DNA of 64,000 bases, from the NCBI RefSeq assembly GCF_014201875.1, contig NZ_JACHFL010000015.1:62001-126000 (forward strand). The letters run 5' to 3'. The notes beneath the pieces are model-generated. The model was given only the letters and a program-made list of their open reading frames with translations. It made no database searches and had not been told where the DNA came from. Positions 33,219 to 44,453 of the stretch are shown here, piece by piece. Position numbers and translations under genes: made by a program. Position 1 is the stretch's first letter. The number at the start of each line of letters is the position of its first letter. This DNA comes from Deinococcus humi (GTDB taxonomy: Bacteria > Deinococcota > Deinococci > Deinococcales > Deinococcaceae).

Positions 33219-33959
33219 TTGACCGTCGCCGTATCTGCGCCCTCCAGCGGCTTTCTGGTGGAGCTGCCCACCTTCAGCGGCACGCTGGCCGAACTCGCCT
33301 CCGCCCTACGGAGCGGGCGCGTCCTGCCCCAGGAGGTGGCCCTGCTGACGCTGACGCGCAGCGTGCTGGCCTGGGTCCAGCAGCTGACCGGGGGCAGTTT
33401 TGCCGAGGCGCACCCGGACCTGCTGCCCACCCTGGCCACCGTCATTGCCCTGAAGGCCCGGTTGTTGCTGCCTCAGCCAGAGCCGGAAGCGTGGCACGAG
33501 GACGCCCCCGACGAGTTGCTGGAGGAGCTGCTGGAAGGCGTGGAGGCACTGGCCGAATTGGACACGCTGGTGGGTTTTCTGATGGCCCGCCGCCGCGAAC
33601 GCGAGGGCCTGATCCCGGCGCGGCCCGTGACGCTGGACCTGCCACGCCGCGAACGCCCGCGCAACCCGGCGGGCAGTCTGGCCAAACTGGTCCGCGCCGC
33701 GCAGAACGCTGTACGGCAGGTGGACACGCCGCTGCTGTCGCGCGACCGCCTGACCCTGGCCGACGCCCTGCACGCCCTGCGCGCTTTCGGAACCCGGCTG
33801 CGCCACTTTACTTTCCGAGGCCTGCCCGCGCAGGACTGGCCGGAGCAAACCACCTACTTCGCCGCCCTCCTCGAAGGCGTCAAGGAGGGCGAATTCAGCG
33901 TTCAGCAGGCCGAAACCTACGGAGACATCGCCGTGCAGTCACATCTGGCCGAAAGCTGA
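33219..33959 (+). CDS. scpA: Segregation and condensation protein A (kleisin)
   Basis: Kleisin subunit bridging SMC heads in chromosome segregation; 246 residues. Recognisable: FLVELPTFSGTLAELASAL (N-terminal kleisin), LLPTLATVIALKARLLLP and the C-terminal winged helix TTYFAALLEGVKEGEFSVQQAETYGDI. The TTG start at 33219 follows GAGGAGG by about 8 bases. No scpB is seen in this window. It ends tail-to-tail with the UPF0173 gene. Confidence 0.9.
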   Translation: MTVAVSAPSSGFLVELPTFSGTLAELASALRSGRVLPQEVALLTLTRSVLAWVQQLTGGSFAEAHPDLLPTLATVIALKARLLLPQPEPEAWHEDAPDELLEELLEGVEALAELDTLVGFLMARRREREGLIPARPVTLDLPRRERPRNPAGSLAKLVRAAQNAVRQVDTPLLSRDRLTLADALHALRAFGTRLRHFTFRGLPAQDWPEQTTYFAALLEGVKEGEFSVQQAETYGDIAVQSHLAES

Positions 33960-33978
33960 GAGGCGGGGCGGCCCCACT

Positions 33979-34659
33979 TCAGAGTTCGGTCGTTTCCCCC
34001 GGCTCCATGATCCGAACCTCCACACCCTGCGCCTCGCCGTCCCGCTTGAAAATCTGGGGATCGCCAGTCAGCGGCGGGAAGGTGGCGAAGTGCATGGGGA
34101 TCGCGACTTTCGGGCGCAGCAATGCCAGCGTGCGGGCGGCCTCCTCCGGTCCCATGGTGTAGTGATCGCCCACTGGCAGGATCGCGGCGTCCAGACCCCG
34201 GTCCCCAATGAGGCGCATGTCGGAAAACAGGCAGGTGTCCCCGGCGAAGTAGACCCGCTTGCCGCCCAGTTCGATCACCAGTCCGGTGGGCATGCCGCCG
34301 TAGGTGCCGTCCGGGAAAGAACTGCTGTGCCACGCGGGGGTCAGGCTGACCTTGCCCCAGTCGGCGGCGTAACTGCCGCCGATGTTCAGGCCCACGGCAT
34401 TGGCCGCGCCGTGCTTCTGGGCATAGCCCCCGATCTCGGCGGTGGCGATGATGGGCGTGCCCGCCTTGCCGAAGGCCAGCGCATCGCCCCAGTGGTCGCC
34501 GTGCGCGTGGCTGATCAGCACGGCGCTCAGCTGCCAGGTCAGGGCCTCTTCCAACGTGACCGGAGACTTTGGGTTGCCGGTGATGTACGGGTCGATCAGC
34601 AGGCGGTGCTCACCGCTGTGGAGCAAAAAGGTGCTGTGGCCGAGAAAACGGATGTGCAT
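33979..34659 (-). CDS. UPF0173-family metal-dependent hydrolase (metallo-beta-lactamase fold)
   Basis: 226 residues; MHIRFLGHSTFLLHSG at the start and metal-binding SHAHGDHWGD around residues 52-61, then PVGDHYTMGPEEAA and IPMHFATFPPLTGDP, all typical of the YtkL/UPF0173 group. The substrate is unknown. GGAGGACC sits just upstream of ATG 34659. It is divergent from cdaA with 125 bases between starts. Confidence 0.9.
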   Translation of the reverse strand: MHIRFLGHSTFLLHSGEHRLLIDPYITGNPKSPVTLEEALTWQLSAVLISHAHGDHWGDALAFGKAGTPIIATAEIGGYAQKHGAANAVGLNIGGSYAADWGKVSLTPAWHSSSFPDGTYGGMPTGLVIELGGKRVYFAGDTCLFSDMRLIGDRGLDAAILPVGDHYTMGPEEAARTLALLRPKVAIPMHFATFPPLTGDPQIFKRDGEAQGVEVRIMEPGETTEL

Positions 34660-34784
34660 GAATGGTCCTCCTGAAGGGCGTTCGGAAGCGTGGCGGACGG
34701 ACAGACCGTATAGTAAGCGCGCAACCCGCACGTTCGACCGTCTGCCTGCCCGCAATTTTTCTAAAGGAGTCTTCCGTTCCTCTG

Positions 34785-35713
<929 letters not shown>

Positions 35714-35717
<4 letters not shown>

Positions 35718-36706
35718 GCGGCGGCGATTCCGGCACACCCCCGCAGGAGGGGGCGGCATGGCGGCGCTGGCTGGAACCGCGCTACGCGTGGGAGCGCAGC
35801 ATTCACAACCTCGGCCCGAAACTGCTGGCGGTGGCCGTGGCCCTGACGCTGTGGTTCGTGGCGACAGCGGACCGCCGGGCCAATGTGGAACAGGGCTACG
35901 ATGTGCCCGTCACGGTGCGCGACACGACGGGCGGTCGCGGCGAGGGCACCCGCGCCACCAGTGACCTGAACCCGGCCACCGTCCGCGTGACCCTGTCCGG
36001 GCGCCCCGAACGGCTGCGCGAACTGCGCGCCGGAAACATCGAGGCCATCGTGGACGTGACCGGCGCACCGGAAGGCAGCTTCACCCGGCCCGTGACGGTG
36101 GCGGCGCCCAACGGCACCTCGGTCAGTCGCAAGTCGCCGGACACCGTGCAGGGGTTCGTGGACACCCAGCTCACCCGCACGCTGCCCATCGTCCTGAGCG
36201 TGGTCACGCCGCCGGAGGCCAGCCTGCCGCGTTACACCGTCACGCCCACAGAGGCCCGCGTGACCGGCCCCGGACGGGTCATCGTGAACGTGTCGAAACT
36301 GGTGACCAGCCCGGAGAGCCTGGGTGCCTCCTCCGAGCAGGAGGTGCCGCTGATCGCCTTGGACGAGGAAGGACAGCCCGTTGAAGGCGTGCAGACCAAT
36401 CCGGCCACAGTCACGGTGCGTCGTCTGGACACTGGGCAGTTGCCGATCAAGACGCTGCCGGTGACCCTGAATGCTCCACCAGCCAACCTGAAGGTCACGG
36501 CCCGCAGCATCCAGCCCAGCGCCGTACGGGTGGTGGCGGCTCCCGATCTGCTTGCCCGCCTGCGCGAGATCAGCGGCACGGTGGTCTACCGCCCCGGCAG
36601 CTACAGCGCTCCGGTGCAGCTGGCCCTGCCTGCAGGTGCCCAGGCCCTGGAGAACGTGACCGTGAGCCTGAGCGTCGTGCCAGCCAACCCCCCTGTGACC
36701 CGCTAA
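35714..36706 (+). CDS. cdaR: CdaA regulatory protein CdaR (YbbR domains)
   Basis: 330 residues: one N-terminal membrane helix (LLAVAVALTLWFVATA, about 36-51) and three to four tandem YbbR-like beta domains outside the membrane (repeats with VRVTLSGRPERL, ARVTGPGRVIVNV, VRVVAAPDLLARL). It binds and modulates CdaA in other bacteria. The GTG start overlaps the cdaA stop. The cdaA-cdaR pair lacks the glmM gene often found third. Confidence 0.9.
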
Positions 36707-36904
36707 AGGGGACAGGAGTGGGTGCCAGCCTTCCTTCCTAATCTCGAGGTGGTCACCGCCACCAAGTGATGCCAAAGAATTTGTGTGTTCTCAATGAGAC
36801 TGGAACTGATTCCAACTGTTGTCCAGGTCAACTCAGTGTCAGACAGGCAGCGTATAGTGGCCCAATGATGTGGAGGATCGGCCACATGGCCCGGTGATCG
36901 CCTC

Positions 36905-37537
36905 GTGATTGCCCCCGTTCTAACGCTGCACGCCCACCCCACCGCCTGGACCGGCTGGGAGGAGCGGGTGCGCCTAATGGTTCGGCCCCGGCGTTTTGAG
37001 CATGTGGTGCGGGTGGCTGAACTGGCGGCCCAGATTGCGGCGGCCAATGGACTTGATGTGGCGCGTGCCTACGCCGCGGGGATTCTGCATGACGTCGCCC
37101 GCGATCTGCCAGACGCCGAACTGCTGCGCCTCGCGCCGCCAGAATGCGAAATTGACGGGCTGCACCCGCTGGCGTTGCATGGCCGCGCCGGACGCAGTCT
37201 CCTGGAACGCTGGGGCTACGCGGACCCAGTGGTGCTGGAGGCTGTCGAGGACCATACCACCGGTCCGCGTGGCGGGAACGGGGTGGCCCAGGCGGTGTAC
37301 ATCGCGGATGTCTCCGAACCCGGACGGGGCGTCAATGCCGATATTCGCGAGCTGGCTCTGCAGGACCTGACTGCGGCTTTGGAACGGGCCATCATCTCCA
37401 AGGTCAGTTACCTGCAGGGCAAGGGCATTACGGTGCATCCACGTACGTTGCGCTCCTACCACGCGCTGCCCTGCTGCGCCCATCTGGCCGCTTCCTGTCC
37501 TCCGGCCGAGCCCGTGACCTCCTCCGCTTTCCGGTGA
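36905..37537 (+). CDS. yqeK: HD-domain bis(5'-nucleosyl)-tetraphosphatase YqeK
   Basis: Symmetrical Ap4A hydrolase; 210 residues from a GTG. HD motifs: RFEHVVRVAELA, GILHDVARDLP, LHPLALHGRAG and VEDHTTGPRG, with iron/metal ligands in each. The last 40 residues (from about 170) are not family-like and contain PCC...SCPP. It is first of yqeK-lytR-rsfS, an arrangement common in many bacteria. TATAGT at 36853-36858 may be a -10 box, and a TGGAA-CTGA-TTCCA inverted repeat lies at 36801-36814. Confidence 0.9.
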   Translation: MIAPVLTLHAHPTAWTGWEERVRLMVRPRRFEHVVRVAELAAQIAAANGLDVARAYAAGILHDVARDLPDAELLRLAPPECEIDGLHPLALHGRAGRSLLERWGYADPVVLEAVEDHTTGPRGGNGVAQAVYIADVSEPGRGVNADIRELALQDLTAALERAIISKVSYLQGKGITVHPRTLRSYHALPCCAHLAASCPPAEPVTSSAFR

Positions 37538-38856
37538 CGACCTCCCCCTCTACGGCCGCACCCCAGCCGAATCGTCCCCTGGCGCGTCTGCGCGCGCTGC
37601 AGACCTTTGGTCTGAGTCTGGCCGCGCTGACGTTGGGGGGGCTGGCCCTGCTACAGGGTGCGGGCGGCGCGTCCGGGCTGGCGCTGGGCGCCGGGACCGC
37701 GCCGCAATTCACTGTGCTGTTGGCTGGTCGCGACATCGTGTACTGCTACTACCACCAGCCCTGCAAGGATCAGGACAATCCCAAGGGGGCGCTGGAGCCG
37801 CCCAACACTGACACGCTGATGCTGGTCAAGGTAGACGGCTCGCGTGTGCGGGTGCTGAACATTCCACGCGACACCAATGTCGGTCCCTTCGATCCCGGTG
37901 AACGCCCCAGCGTCCAGAAGATCAACAGCCGCTACGGTTCCGGCGGCCCGGAAGCCCTGACCCGCGCGGTGGAAACGGTGGTGGGCGAGCGGGTAGATTC
38001 CTACGTCATCGTCCGCACCGATTACGCCGAGCGGGTGATCGACGCCCTGGGCGGTCTGGACGTGACCGTGCCAGAGGGCGGCATCGAGTGGGTGGACAAT
38101 GCAGCTGGGGTCAATTTGAAGCTGGAGGCGGGGCCGCACCACCTGAACGGCAAGAAGGCAGTGCTGTACCTGCGTGTCCGCAAAGGCTTTGGGGACGATT
38201 ACGGGCGCATCGATCACCAGAAGCAGGCGCTGGCGCAACTGGCGGCCAAACTGCGCAGTCCGCGTGGGCTGGCCGCGCTGCCCACCATCCTGGGCGGGAT
38301 CGGCAACGGGGTGGAAACCAACGCCGATCCCGAACTGCTCACGGCGCTGCGCCCGTACCTGTCCAACCTCAAGCTCAGCTTTGCCACGCTGCCCACCGAC
38401 ACCATTCGCGGCAGCTTTAACCTCGCTGTCAACCGCGACCAGCTTGCCAAACTGTGGGGAGACCAGCCCGTGCCCAGTTCGCCCACGCCGAACGTGAAGG
38501 TCAGCGTGGTGGACGCCAGCGGCGCGGGACTGGGCGGGGCCGTTCAGCGCGCGCTGAACACCCTGGGGTATGGGCGGGTGGAGGTCCGCACGCTGCCCGA
38601 GAGCCGTGAGGCCAGTCAGGTCTTTACCGACCAGGACGTGGCCGACGCCAATGCGTTGGCCGAGCTGCTGGGCCTGCCGCGCCTGCAGGGTGAGCGTTTC
38701 CCGGTTGAGGCGGGCGAGGTTGGTATCCTGCTGGGCGTAGACGCCCGCGACCATCTCGCGGCCCTTTTTCCCTATGCCCAGTTGCAGGCACCGCCACCCG
38801 TCACGCCCAGTGCTTTACCGGCGCCCAGTGCCCCACCCCCCACGGAGACCCCATGA
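37534..38856 (+). CDS. LytR-CpsA-Psr family phosphotransferase with LytR C-terminal domain
   Basis: Envelope enzyme thought to link polyprenyl-borne polymers to peptidoglycan or other acceptors; 440 residues. One N-terminal membrane helix (about 23-45) precedes the LCP catalytic domain (NTDTLMLVKVDGSRVRVLNIPRDT, QKINSRYGSGGPEAL, Arg/Asp-rich DDYGRIDHQKQAL). A LytR_C domain follows at about 310-410, then a Pro-rich tail. The GTG start overlaps yqeK and its end overlaps rsfS. Confidence 0.9.
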   Translation: MTTSPSTAAPQPNRPLARLRALQTFGLSLAALTLGGLALLQGAGGASGLALGAGTAPQFTVLLAGRDIVYCYYHQPCKDQDNPKGALEPPNTDTLMLVKVDGSRVRVLNIPRDTNVGPFDPGERPSVQKINSRYGSGGPEALTRAVETVVGERVDSYVIVRTDYAERVIDALGGLDVTVPEGGIEWVDNAAGVNLKLEAGPHHLNGKKAVLYLRVRKGFGDDYGRIDHQKQALAQLAAKLRSPRGLAALPTILGGIGNGVETNADPELLTALRPYLSNLKLSFATLPTDTIRGSFNLAVNRDQLAKLWGDQPVPSSPTPNVKVSVVDASGAGLGGAVQRALNTLGYGRVEVRTLPESREASQVFTDQDVADANALAELLGLPRLQGERFPVEAGEVGILLGVDARDHLAALFPYAQLQAPPPVTPSALPAPSAPPPTETP

Positions 38857-39245
38857 CCCTGAATACCAAAGCCAACGCCCCCGCCAAATCTTCCAACCGC
38901 GACACCGACCAGCGCCAGTTGCGCGCCATTGTGGACGCCGCCCGTGAGCGCCGCGCCGAGGACGTGCGCGTGCTGGACCTCTCGGACGTAAGCAGCACCC
39001 TGGAATACTTCGTGATCTGCACGGCCACCGCCGGGTTACAGCTCAACGCCGTTCAAGAAAATATTCGCAATAAGGCGATGGAGTCAGGGTTGCCGCGTCC
39101 CAGCGTCGAGGGCCCCAGCGAGCGCTGGCTGCTGCTGTCCTTCGGCAGCATCGTGGTTCACATCATGACCAAGGAAGCCCGCGAGTATTACGACCTCGAA
39201 GGGTTGTGGAGCGATGCCCGCACCCTGGAATTTCCTGAAGACTGA
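38853..39245 (+). CDS. rsfS: Ribosome silencing factor RsfS
   Basis: Binds L14 and blocks subunit joining in starvation. The 130 residues show RAEDVRVLDLSDVSSTLEYFVICTA and GPSERWLLLSFGSIVVHIM...REYYDLEGLWSDA, the conserved RsfS core. ATG overlaps the lytR stop (ATGA). Confidence 0.95.
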   Translation: MTLNTKANAPAKSSNRDTDQRQLRAIVDAARERRAEDVRVLDLSDVSSTLEYFVICTATAGLQLNAVQENIRNKAMESGLPRPSVEGPSERWLLLSFGSIVVHIMTKEAREYYDLEGLWSDARTLEFPED

Positions 39246-39262
39246 GGGCGATTTCAGAGCAC

Positions 39263-39298
39263 AAGGAGGGGCAGGCCACTTGGCCTGCCCCTCCTTTG
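39263..39298. terminator. Bidirectional terminator after rsfS
   Basis: AAGGAGGGGCAGGCC pairs with GGCCTGCCCCTCCTT across a 4-base loop (39263-39296), followed by TTTGC. Confidence 0.85.
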
Positions 39299-39340
39299 CA
39301 TGCTGAGGACAATCAGCCACCAGCCCCTTCCTGGGCGGTC

Positions 39341-39844
39341 TCAGCCTGCCTCCAGCGCCTCGCGCAAGCCTTCGGGGAGTTCCTGCGTGACCCGCTCCAG
39401 GGTGCGCCCGGCAGCGGCCCGGACCATCTTCTCAAAGGCCGCGCCGCCCCAGCCCTGAGCGTCGGGAGTGGCTAAGTAGGCACGGAACAGGAAATTGAAG
39501 GCCACCTCTACCGCCGTTTCGCCGTTGCCGGCAGCCTGCACGCCCTCCAGCACCTGGGCCTGCCCGGTGACCTCCACCCAGGCGCGTTCGCCCGCGATGG
39601 GCTGAGGCGTGAGCGTCGCGCCGTCGGGGGTCTGCGTCAGCACGCAGAGGAAGGGCAGATCAGCCTCGCCCAGCACCGGAAGCGGCACCAGCAGCTCGCC
39701 GCGCACCTGATCGCCATCAACTTGCAGACCGCGCAGAAAGTGCAGGCGGGACAGGGCGCGGGCCGGGTCACGCACGAAAGCCAGGGTGTCCGCCGACGAG
39801 CCGGGGGCCTGCAGGGTAAAGTGCCGCCCGGCCTCGATGATCAC
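39341..39844 (-). CDS. DUF3809-like protein (Deinococcus-type)
   Basis: 167 residues, no signal peptide or membrane segment. The pattern (MIIEAGRHFTLQAP ... HFLRGLQVDGDQVRGELLVPLPVLGEADLPF ... VAFNFLFRAYLATP) suggests a helix-grip/SRPBCC-like fold, and I recall this group as DUF3809 of Deinococcus; the name is tentative. The function is unknown. It is upstream-adjacent to the DUF3248-like gene, with 25 bases between them. Confidence 0.65.
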   Translation of the reverse strand: MIIEAGRHFTLQAPGSSADTLAFVRDPARALSRLHFLRGLQVDGDQVRGELLVPLPVLGEADLPFLCVLTQTPDGATLTPQPIAGERAWVEVTGQAQVLEGVQAAGNGETAVEVAFNFLFRAYLATPDAQGWGGAAFEKMVRAAAGRTLERVTQELPEGLREALEAG

Positions 39845-39869
39845 ACCGCCACCGGGCGGGCGGACGCGC

Positions 39870-40133
39870 TCAGTCCACCCACTCGATCACCACGCGGCCC
39901 TCACTGACGGCCAGCAGCAGATCGGCGTCGTTGGCGCTACGCAATCTGGGCAGATGGGCGAAGCGCGGCGTGGCCGAGGCGTAGCCCAGACGCACGATCA
40001 CGTCATCGCTGACCTCGTCCTTGCCGATGCGCCAGACCAGCTGACCGCCCAGGGCATCCAGTTCCTGCGGCAGAATGCCAGTGGGCAGGTCCTCCGGCCC
40101 GGCGCTGGAACCTGGTGGCGGCGAGTCGCTCAT
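39870..40133 (-). CDS. DUF3248-like small protein (Deinococcus-Thermus type)
   Basis: 87 residues with DALGGQLVWRIGKDEVSDDV, VRLGYASATPRFAHLPRLR and a C-terminal VVIEWVD, which I recall from the Deinococcus-Thermus-specific DUF3248 family (tentative name). ATG 40133 lies 6 bases after TACAAT (40145-40140), a leaderless start. It heads a two-gene transcript with the DUF3809-like gene. The function is unknown. Confidence 0.7.
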   Translation of the reverse strand: MSDSPPPGSSAGPEDLPTGILPQELDALGGQLVWRIGKDEVSDDVIVRLGYASATPRFAHLPRLRSANDADLLLAVSEGRVVIEWVD

Positions 40134-40180
40134 GAGACCATTGTACCCGCCGGGCCGGGCGGGGTAGAACGGGAGACGAG

Positions 40181-40453
40181 ATGACTCCCCATGCCTCTGC
40201 CCCCACCCTGTCGTGGCGCGAACTGGAAACCCGCGTGGGTCTGGACGCCCTGCCCGCCTTTCACCGCCGCTTTCTGACGTGGCGCGGCGTGGAAAACGCC
40301 GAAGAGATGCCCCTGCGCCGCGTGTCCCAGCGGGTAGACGCCGAGCTGAACCGTCTGGTGCAAGCCGGACAGGCGCACAAGCACGAGGACGACTGGCAGC
40401 TGGAGCCGGGGGCGCTGGACGGCTTCGGGGCGTATGAAGCCCTGACACCATGA
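40181..40453 (+). CDS. Small hypothetical protein
   Basis: 90 residues, mixed charged, mostly helical in appearance; no family recognised. GGGAGACGAG precedes the ATG, so it has a Shine-Dalgarno. It lies 22 bases before rsmD and probably belongs to the rsmD-coaD transcript. Confidence 0.6.
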   Translation: MTPHASAPTLSWRELETRVGLDALPAFHRRFLTWRGVENAEEMPLRRVSQRVDAELNRLVQAGQAHKHEDDWQLEPGALDGFGAYEALTP

Positions 40454-40475
40454 ATCGCGCACCGGGGAGCCTGAC

Positions 40476-41024
40476 GTGAGCCTGCGGATTCTGGGGGGCA
40501 GCGCGAAGGGACGCAGCCTGAAGGTCCCCGACAGTGCCCGGCCCAGCGGCGCGCGGGTTCGCAAGAGCCTGTTCGATCTGCTGGCGGCCCGGGCGCCGAC
40601 GGGAACGTTCGTGGACCTGCACGGCGGCAGCGGGGCCATTGGTCTGGAGGCGGCCAGCCGGGGCTACGCAGTCACGCTGATCGAGCAGGACACCCGCGCG
40701 GTGGCGGCGTTGGAAGCCAATGCCCGCGCCCTGAACCTGCGCGTGCGGATCGTGCGCGGCGAGTCCCAGAAGCTGCTGGCCCGGCTGGGCCGCTTCGACA
40801 TCGTGTTCAGCGATCCGCCGTACCAGGCCGATCTTCCCGCCCTGACCACCCAGCTGCTGGGCAGCGACGTGGTGGCGGCGGGCGGCCTGCTGATCTGCCA
40901 GCACCCGGACCGCCTGTCCCTGCCCGAGCACCCCGGCTACTCCCGCGAGGTCCGCGAGTACGGCAGCAACAGCCTGACCCTCTACCAGCGTGAGGCACAG
41001 GCGGATACAGTGGAGAACGCATGA
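40476..41024 (+). CDS. rsmD: 16S rRNA (guanine966-N2)-methyltransferase RsmD
   Basis: Methylates G966 of 16S rRNA in the assembled 30S. The 182 residues have the RsmD opening [32 protein letters not shown], the SAM motif [18 protein letters not shown] and catalytic motif DPPY ([11 protein letters not shown]). The GTG start lies 22 bases after the small upstream gene. It overlaps coaD by an ATGA, as in many genomes. Confidence 0.93.
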   Translation: MSLRILGGSAKGRSLKVPDSARPSGARVRKSLFDLLAARAPTGTFVDLHGGSGAIGLEAASRGYAVTLIEQDTRAVAALEANARALNLRVRIVRGESQKLLARLGRFDIVFSDPPYQADLPALTTQLLGSDVVAAGGLLICQHPDRLSLPEHPGYSREVREYGSNSLTLYQREAQADTVENA

Positions 41025-41551
41025 AAGCCGTTTTCCCCGGATCGTTTGACCCCATCACCAGCGGCCACATGGATGTGCTGACCCGCGCCAGCCGCATCTT
41101 CGACTCGGTGACCGTGACCGTCATGCACAACGCCCGCAAGCAGGGGCGCCATCTGTTCACGCTGGACGAACGGCTCGATATCCTGCACAAAGCCACCGGG
41201 CATCTGGAAAACGTCGGCGTGGATTCCTTCGGCGGCCTGCTCGTCGACTACATGGCGCAGGAGCAGAAGGGGATCATCCTGCGCGGCCTGCGAGCGGTCA
41301 GCGACTACGAATATGAACTGCAGATCGCGCACCTGAATCGCCAGATCGGGGAGGTAGAAACGGTATTCATCATGGCTGCCACCCGCTGGAGCTTTGTGTC
41401 CAGCAGCATGGTGCGCGAGATCGCCAGCTACGGCGGCGACATCCGTGAGATGGTCCCGCGCGCCAGTGCCGACGCTTTAAGAGTGAAATACGCGGACGTG
41501 TACGACGAGCGGGAACGGACCAGTGCCATGACTGCGGCTCCCCGGGAATGA
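41021..41551 (+). CDS. coaD: Phosphopantetheine adenylyltransferase
   Basis: Penultimate step of CoA synthesis. The 176 residues open with [20 protein letters not shown] (the nucleotidyltransferase TxGH motif) and include [27 protein letters not shown] and the [13 protein letters not shown] (ISSS-type) motif. The last 20 residues extend past the usual end. ATG overlaps the rsmD stop. Confidence 0.96.
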   Translation: MKAVFPGSFDPITSGHMDVLTRASRIFDSVTVTVMHNARKQGRHLFTLDERLDILHKATGHLENVGVDSFGGLLVDYMAQEQKGIILRGLRAVSDYEYELQIAHLNRQIGEVETVFIMAATRWSFVSSSMVREIASYGGDIREMVPRASADALRVKYADVYDERERTSAMTAAPRE

Positions 41552-41559
41552 ACAAGAGA

Positions 41560-41592
41560 ATGCGCCAGCCCTGATCAAGGCTGGCGCATCGC
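41560..41592 (+). terminator. Terminator after coaD
   Basis: Perfect 11-bp stem ATGCGCCAGCC (41560-41570) / GGCTGGCGCAT (41579-41589); the T-tract is weak. It also lies after the minus-strand gene ending at 41611. Confidence 0.65.
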
Positions 41593-41610
41593 CTTGACGT
41601 CCCGGCCTGA

Positions 41611-42441
41611 TCAGACAGGGCCAGCCTGTTCGCTCCGCACCTCGCCGCGTTCGCGCATGACGGCGGCCAGCTTGGCAGGCTCCAGCAGGCTGGCGTCCGG
41701 CCCGAAGCGGACTTTCACGGCACGCTGCACGAACCAGATCGCCGCGAAGACGCCCACCAGGCTGATGATCAGCCCCGGCACACGCATCACGGCATTGACG
41801 GCAGCGATCTGGGCGTTGAAATCGTCGCTGCCGAATCTAGCGGTCACGCGGGCGTAATTGACGACGCTGTTGACCATACCGCCGATTAGATCCACCACCG
41901 CAAACACCACCGTGCCCAGCACCAGCCCCCGGTGGACGCCGGGATCACGCATGGCCTGCTGCGTGGCGGCGCGGTCCTCGGGCTTCTCACCGATACTGGC
42001 GGCGTCCAGAAAAACGCGGAACAGGGGCACGCTCGTCGCCGCGCTGATCAGGAACAGAATGCCGGTCAGGTAGGAACGCGCGCTGTCCTTGATGGCGTAC
42101 CAGAAACCGTCCACGTACCAGAAGGCCAGCGCCCCGGAGAAGATCGCGCCGGCCCCACCGATCAGGGCCACTGGGCTGACGTTACGGTTGACACCCAGAT
42201 CCCACAGCACGTACGCGACCGGAATCAGCGCGGCCAGCAGGTAGGCCCGCACATTGCCCGTCGTCCCACCCCCAAACACCTGATCGGCAATGCTGATGCC
42301 GCTGCCCAGCATGTTGGGACTGAGAATCAGAATGGGAATCAGCAACGTGAAGACCAGGTCCCACACGGTTTTGGGCACGCGGGCACGGGTTTTCTTGGGG
42401 GGCATGGCAGTGGAATTGGGTTCGGAGGCCGGGTCGCTCAT
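41611..42441 (-). CDS. VC0807-family multi-pass membrane protein
   Basis: 276 residues with about six hydrophobic segments and short basic ends. The pattern ([59 protein letters not shown]) fits the uncharacterised VC0807 family; the transport or enzyme role is unknown. Its ATG overlaps the prmC stop by 3 bases (ATGA), so it is translated with prmC and alr. Confidence 0.75.
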   Translation of the reverse strand: MSDPASEPNSTAMPPKKTRARVPKTVWDLVFTLLIPILILSPNMLGSGISIADQVFGGGTTGNVRAYLLAALIPVAYVLWDLGVNRNVSPVALIGGAGAIFSGALAFWYVDGFWYAIKDSARSYLTGILFLISAATSVPLFRVFLDAASIGEKPEDRAATQQAMRDPGVHRGLVLGTVVFAVVDLIGGMVNSVVNYARVTARFGSDDFNAQIAAVNAVMRVPGLIISLVGVFAAIWFVQRAVKVRFGPDASLLEPAKLAAVMRERGEVRSEQAGPV

Positions 42442-43301
42442 ACGGGCCGCATTGTCTCACCCTTGCGTGAGGGCAATGGCGCGGCCCGCACGAACCGTTC
42501 CCGGCCCGTCAGGTCGGCATGGAGCGCAGCGTCCCAGTCCTGAGCTTGCAATTCGGCGGTGAAGGCGGGGGCGTTGCGAGGATCCAGTTCCAGCCATAGC
42601 ACCCCCGTCCGGGCCAGGGCAGCGTGGGCGGACGGCATCAGGCGGCGGGCCAGCGTCAGTCCGTCCGGGCCGGAATACAGCGCCAGCTCGGGATCGTGGC
42701 GCACTTCCGGCTGGGCGTGGGCGCGGTCCTCCTCGGGCAGATAGGGCAGATTGGCGAGGATCAGATCGAAGGGACCAGGCAGCGCAGCCAGCAGGTCGCT
42801 CTCGACGAACGTCACGTCCAGGGCATTGAGCGCCGCATTTTCCCCCGCCAGCGCCAGAGCGTCACCACTGAGGTCACCGGCTACCACCGTCGCCTCTGGC
42901 CGCGCCCGTTTGATCCCCAGTGCCAGCGCCCCGCTGCCCGTCCCGACATCCACCACACGGGGCGCACTGACAGCTTTCAGCTCAGCGAGCGCCAGAGAAA
43001 GAAGCCACTCGGTTTCTGGCCTGGGAATCAGCGCCCGCCCGTCTACCCGGAGCTGCACGCCACCCCACTCCACCGTGCCCAGCAGGTGTTGCAGCGGCAC
43101 CCGGTCCGCCCGTTGAGCGGTCAGGGCGGCAAGGCGCGCAGCGTCAACCTCACCCACCTCTTCCAGGCCCCGCAGCAAAAACGCCGTGGGCGGGAGGCCC
43201 AGCCCGTGCAGGATCAGCGCCCGCGCGTCGTGTTCCGGCGAGGGCACGCCCGCGGCCCGCAGGGTCCGAACGGCAGCGGTAAGGTGGTCGCGCAGCTTCA
43301 A
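42438..43301 (-). CDS. prmC: Peptide chain release factor N5-glutamine methyltransferase
   Basis: Methylates the GGQ glutamine of release factors. It has an N-terminal helical domain, then SAM motif [20 protein letters not shown]. The catalytic motif, usually NPPY, reads NLPY ([11 protein letters not shown]), an unusual substitution. The start is uncertain: TTG 43301 has GAGGG upstream and gives 287 residues; GTG 43325 would add 8 residues and overlap the alr end. It is coupled to alr upstream and the VC0807-type gene downstream. Confidence 0.88.
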   Translation of the reverse strand: MKLRDHLTAAVRTLRAAGVPSPEHDARALILHGLGLPPTAFLLRGLEEVGEVDAARLAALTAQRADRVPLQHLLGTVEWGGVQLRVDGRALIPRPETEWLLSLALAELKAVSAPRVVDVGTGSGALALGIKRARPEATVVAGDLSGDALALAGENAALNALDVTFVESDLLAALPGPFDLILANLPYLPEEDRAHAQPEVRHDPELALYSGPDGLTLARRLMPSAHAALARTGVLWLELDPRNAPAFTAELQAQDWDAALHADLTGRERFVRAAPLPSRKGETMRPV

Positions 43302-43314
43302 ATCGTCCGCACCC

Positions 43315-44388
<1,074 letters not shown>

Positions 44389-44453
44389 CTCAGCGCCGAT
44401 GCTAGCGCGGGGTGGGCGGCGGCAGGAGGGGGGCGTGTATCATTTTCGCAGTC

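Noticed and set aside
41932..42543. Plus-strand frame over the VC0807-type and prmC genes
   Set aside because: Low-complexity translation typical of the reverse complement of a GC-rich gene; no start signal.
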